Positions 60,531-64,000 of a stretch of 64,000 bases of DNA are shown piece by piece. The DNA comes from Scatophagus argus (lineage: Eukaryota > Chordata > Actinopteri > Scatophagidae): assembly GCF_020382885.2 (NCBI RefSeq), contig NC_058493.1:19624999-19688998 (forward strand), written 5' to 3'. The notes under the pieces were generated by a model, which was given only the letters and a program-made list of their open reading frames with translations, ran no database searches and was not told the DNA's origin. Positions within the stretch are counted from its first letter, which is position 1. Each line of letters begins with the position of its first letter. The position numbers were made by a program, and so were the translations under genes.

Positions 60531-63500
60531 GAAGGAGGAGGAGGAGGACAATTTATTTTCTGCTGCCATGCTATCTGTTTGTAAATTACAGATTAATGCC
60601 TCATTATGCTTTTAATTATGCTAAGCCTATTAATCAGAATTACTAATAATTACTCTTCCCGATTGCCTGTGTGCTTGTCTAACCTTGATAAGTTATAAAA
60701 CTCAGTTAATCAAGATGCACGATCACTTTGTGTTTGAACAGACCGGAGTGTTCTTTGCCTTTGACAATACGACATACTGGAGTTATTGGTCAATTTTGCA
60801 GCCATAAGAGAACATCCCTTTAGTCATGGATTCTCAGAAAACTCATTTGATCATCTTGAATGCCCATTTATGCATTCTCTGCTTTGTTCACTTTTCAAGG
60901 CACGACGCTGGTTTTCTGCTTGTTGAATGTCTGTGTTTATGAAGACCGGATTGCTCAGCAGAGCGTTTCTCACTGAAGCTTCCTCCCACAAAGTCTCACA
61001 GCAGAATTCTACAAAGAGGCACAGAGAAATCAGTGCAAATGAAAAAAAAATGTGCTCGTACAGCAGCAGAGAGAGGAACACACAAAGATGGACTGCGTTA
61101 AAAGGAGTCCTTAAATAAGATTAAAAAAGGGGAAGATTGTGTGCTCGAAGAAACTAAAAGTACTAGCTATTCAGCCTTTTAAAATTTTGACGAAAGATGA
61201 CACCTGAGAAGTTTGCACGTGTTTTTGTTTGCAGGACAGATTCGTTTTTGTCGTTGTGGAGCCTGAGAGAGTGAAACTCAGTTGAAATACATATCAAATG
61301 GAATCTCTCACAAAATGTCAGATTTTAATGATGCATTGAACCTTTGCTGAAATAATGGAATAGCTGCTGGTTTAATTTAAATCCCTCCAGGATTGTGCTC
61401 ATTGTCTGTCCGTTCATTCCAGTCTCTGGCATTTGTTTGTATTGTCCTTTGACTCTAAGTCAGTGCACACACATTATATTCAGTAACACGTATGTGTGTC
61501 CTGTGCTATGTAGTTTGATTACAGCATCACACATACACCATGACATTGTTTTAGGATGGGCAAATTTTACAGCCCTACAACTCCAAGCTGACAATTAGCC
61601 AGTGGATGCTGTCAACATACATATTTCATGCTGTGTTTGTCACTGTTTTTAACGTCAGTCATTTTACTCATTCAGTGCTGTTTTTATTACCTTTATAATC
61701 ATCTTCATGCACAGCCAAGAAACCACAATTTGAGAATACACAAGTGCAAAGCAAAAAATTAACTGTGTCGGTTGCAGCTTTTTAGCAGACACATTCCCTC
61801 AGCATATTGCGAGGCTGTTTAGTTTAGTGTAGCTTAATAGCCGCATAAAAATGTTGGACAGGTTGGCAGAGTTTGTTTTCCTGCAGTGTTTTGAGACTCC
61901 GACTTCTAGTTTGTTCTTTCCCCTCAAAAAAAAAAAGTGCAAACTGTGCATGAACAAAGAATTCAGTCAGGTTTTGTTAACACTTGAGTTCCACTTGGTG
62001 CTCTGGGTCTTTGGAGTTGTGTATAATGTAAGCCACATTAATGTAAACAACACATGGGATTAATTTTGTAATCCCATTTGGGGATACAAACCTGCTACTA
62101 GCATATGGATCCACTTATAAGAGCAATATTAAATTATTTATTCAATGTATAAATGTACACTGTGCTGTAGATGTAAATGTGCCGTACAGTGGATATGTTG
62201 GTTCAGATGGAAAGGCTCCTGGGAGAGGTTTATGTTGACACAAATCTCAAGTTCACTTCATACTGGAAATCACTGGTTGTTGACTTTATTATTATTATTT
62301 TATGAATTCCAGTAAAACCAGAAATTATTTTGGATTTTGTATCGTTATTATCATAAAAAAATATTTTATAAAACAAGTTGTCACATGCTAAATCCACGTG
62401 TGAATGTTTTCCAGCTGTTCCGTGGTGTCCTGATTCAGGAGATTTTCTCTCTTTTGCTTTGCTCTTTTCCCCCTTCCTCCAGTGGATTCTCTTCTGTTTT
62501 CATGCTCCCCCCCAGCCCCCCGCTCTGGGAATAAGGCTGACTTCTATTTATATGCTCAGATGCTGGGGAGATGCAACCTCGTGGGATTTCTTTACAGCGC
62601 TCCCTGTTCACTCTTTCCCTCTCTCTTCTTCTTCTCCCTCTGTCCTTTCCTCATCTGTTTGAGCATCTGTAGTTAAGGGGTTAGCCTATTTATACGTGCT
62701 TAAACATGCCAGTAAACATCTTTTGATGTGGGGATTTTGGTTAAACTGCAGTGACCACAAGTGTTATCTTTCAGCCTCTCATGCACAGCAGTAGGTATCA
62801 AACGTATCCCAAACCTAAAATATCCTCTTGCATAAGAATTTCGAAGGTTTTCAGAGAGTTTTCTCACTTTGCAAAAATGTCCGCACACCCACACACGCAC
62901 GCATGATGATAGATACATAACATTATACTGTACGCTGCAGACAGAAATCCCCTCTAGTAATGTGATTCTCGCAAACATTTCTTATCCATTAAGTGGGTTA
63001 TGCATATTTATCTGCCTGGCTAACTGAGAGCAGCTGAAAAACATCACTGCTGCATAGCTGAACAAAACATTTATGGCCACCGCTCCTGTTTAGATATGTT
63101 TTAACAGATTTGTTTAAATAACAAGAGCATGCAGTCCCAAATGTACTTATTATTTACATTCTTCTGATCTATTCTTGCACAGTTTTGAGGATTTCATGCA
63201 TTTGTACAGTTTGAAACACATGTAAAACTAATAACAAGTCAGATATAATAATAATAATATAATAATAAGTAACATATTTGTAATTCTTTTGCACCTCAGC
63301 CTTTGATCAGAAACCTCGAACTTTGGACCTGACTGTAGACTTTGCCTCTTTTCTTTGTTTTCTTTTGGGGTTTTTTTTGTTTGTCTCTTTATTTGGTTTT
63401 TTTTAATGAGATAAAAAAAAATTGAACCACCAAACCTACACAGCAAAAATGCTTTCTACTACCTGTTATATATTTAATCTTGTGGGATTATTTCTTTAAA

Positions 63501-63951
63501 GGCCCTGGTGTTTGATATTGTGTAAGTTTGTAAATATGACTGTAAATCAGTTATGGTATAGATGAAATTTACAGAGCAACACAGTGGAGTTTGTCCTTGC
63601 CTCGCCTGTGCACTTTCTTGCACCGTAGTGTTCGTAGTGTACATAGTGTATGTTTTGGTTGGTGTGTCTGCTGTTTGCCATTAATAACTGCAGCAGGCAG
63701 CCAGACTGAGAGGCTTGAGATATTCCCACAACATCTCCAGGCTCTCTGTGAAGCTCAGACACCACCTGCCACCATAGAGAGGGCACGTTATCTGGAATAA
63801 GTTGGCTGGCATGGTCACATCCAGCCCTGCAAATTGTTTAGCGAGCAGCACAGTGTAATGATTGAGATCCCATCCATGTGTGATGCTGTTTGTTATTCTG
63901 TGTGTTGATGCCTTTATTAATCCTGTCAGAAGTGTGAAACTTTTGCTGGCT

Positions 63952-63973
63952 AAAAAAAAAAAAAAAAAAAAAA
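63952..63973 (+). repeat. Poly(A) run
   Basis: Run of 22 A near the right edge; no retroposon body is recognised before it. Confidence 0.7.
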
Positions 63974-64000
63974 GTCGTGGCTGAAAGATGCATCTGAGTT

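Larger units (their letters stand above)
56803..64000 (+). other. epha6 intron 5 (continues past window)
   Basis: At least 7.2 kb with no second fibronectin exon found. It holds one interspersed-repeat copy, a GT array and a terminal poly(A) run. A compact AT-rich block at about 60550-60720 with several TTAAT/ATTA cores could be a conserved non-coding element. ORFs at 59392-59724 and elsewhere are short and domain-free. Confidence 0.75.

Overview
The window is nuclear DNA from a teleost fish, most likely a percomorph. The evidence is short-intron vertebrate genes, an AT-rich background, many long microsatellites (CA, ATCT, GATA, AGAAG, AT) and interspersed repeats of fish type, including tRNA-derived SINEs with a conserved core. 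No bacterial-style operons, CRISPR arrays, complete transposase genes or viral genes were seen.

Three protein genes lie in the same direction on the + strand. (1) 684-1851 holds the last three coding exons of an ATP synthase subunit c gene (atp5mc family, probably atp5mc3). Its first coding exon is outside the window. (2) 3040-6888 is nsun3, a mitochondrial RNA cytosine-5 methyltransferase, in six exons. The active-site and S-adenosylmethionine (SAM) binding motifs are intact, and there is an insertion of about 55 residues ahead of the catalytic core. (3) 29698 to beyond the right edge is the 5' part of an Eph receptor tyrosine kinase gene, best matched to epha6. The signal peptide, ligand-binding domain, cysteine-rich/EGF-like region and first fibronectin III repeat are present; the second fibronectin repeat, membrane segment, kinase and SAM domain must lie further right.

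6.9-29.7 kb is intergenic, with no protein gene that I can support. It holds microsatellites, several copies of a fish interspersed repeat and, at about 18 kb on the minus strand, a nearly perfect tRNA-Lys(UUU) gene directly abutting a tRNA-derived SINE. The epha6 introns (29.8-64 kb) hold more microsatellites, a SINE sitting inside an AT microsatellite, and a short Tc1/mariner-like element with inverted ends just before the fibronectin exon.

The most notable observation concerns epha6. The part of the gene that is normally one large exon of about 660 bp in vertebrate Eph genes is split here into four exons by three small introns (375, 98 and 124 bp). All three are in phase 0 and all sit at AG|GT sites, and two are flanked by short AAGGT-type direct repeats. 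This is the pattern expected of late intron gain. The three genes do not form a pathway: two are mitochondrial housekeeping genes and one is a neural guidance receptor. Paralogue names and the nsun3 first exon are inferences made without database searches.
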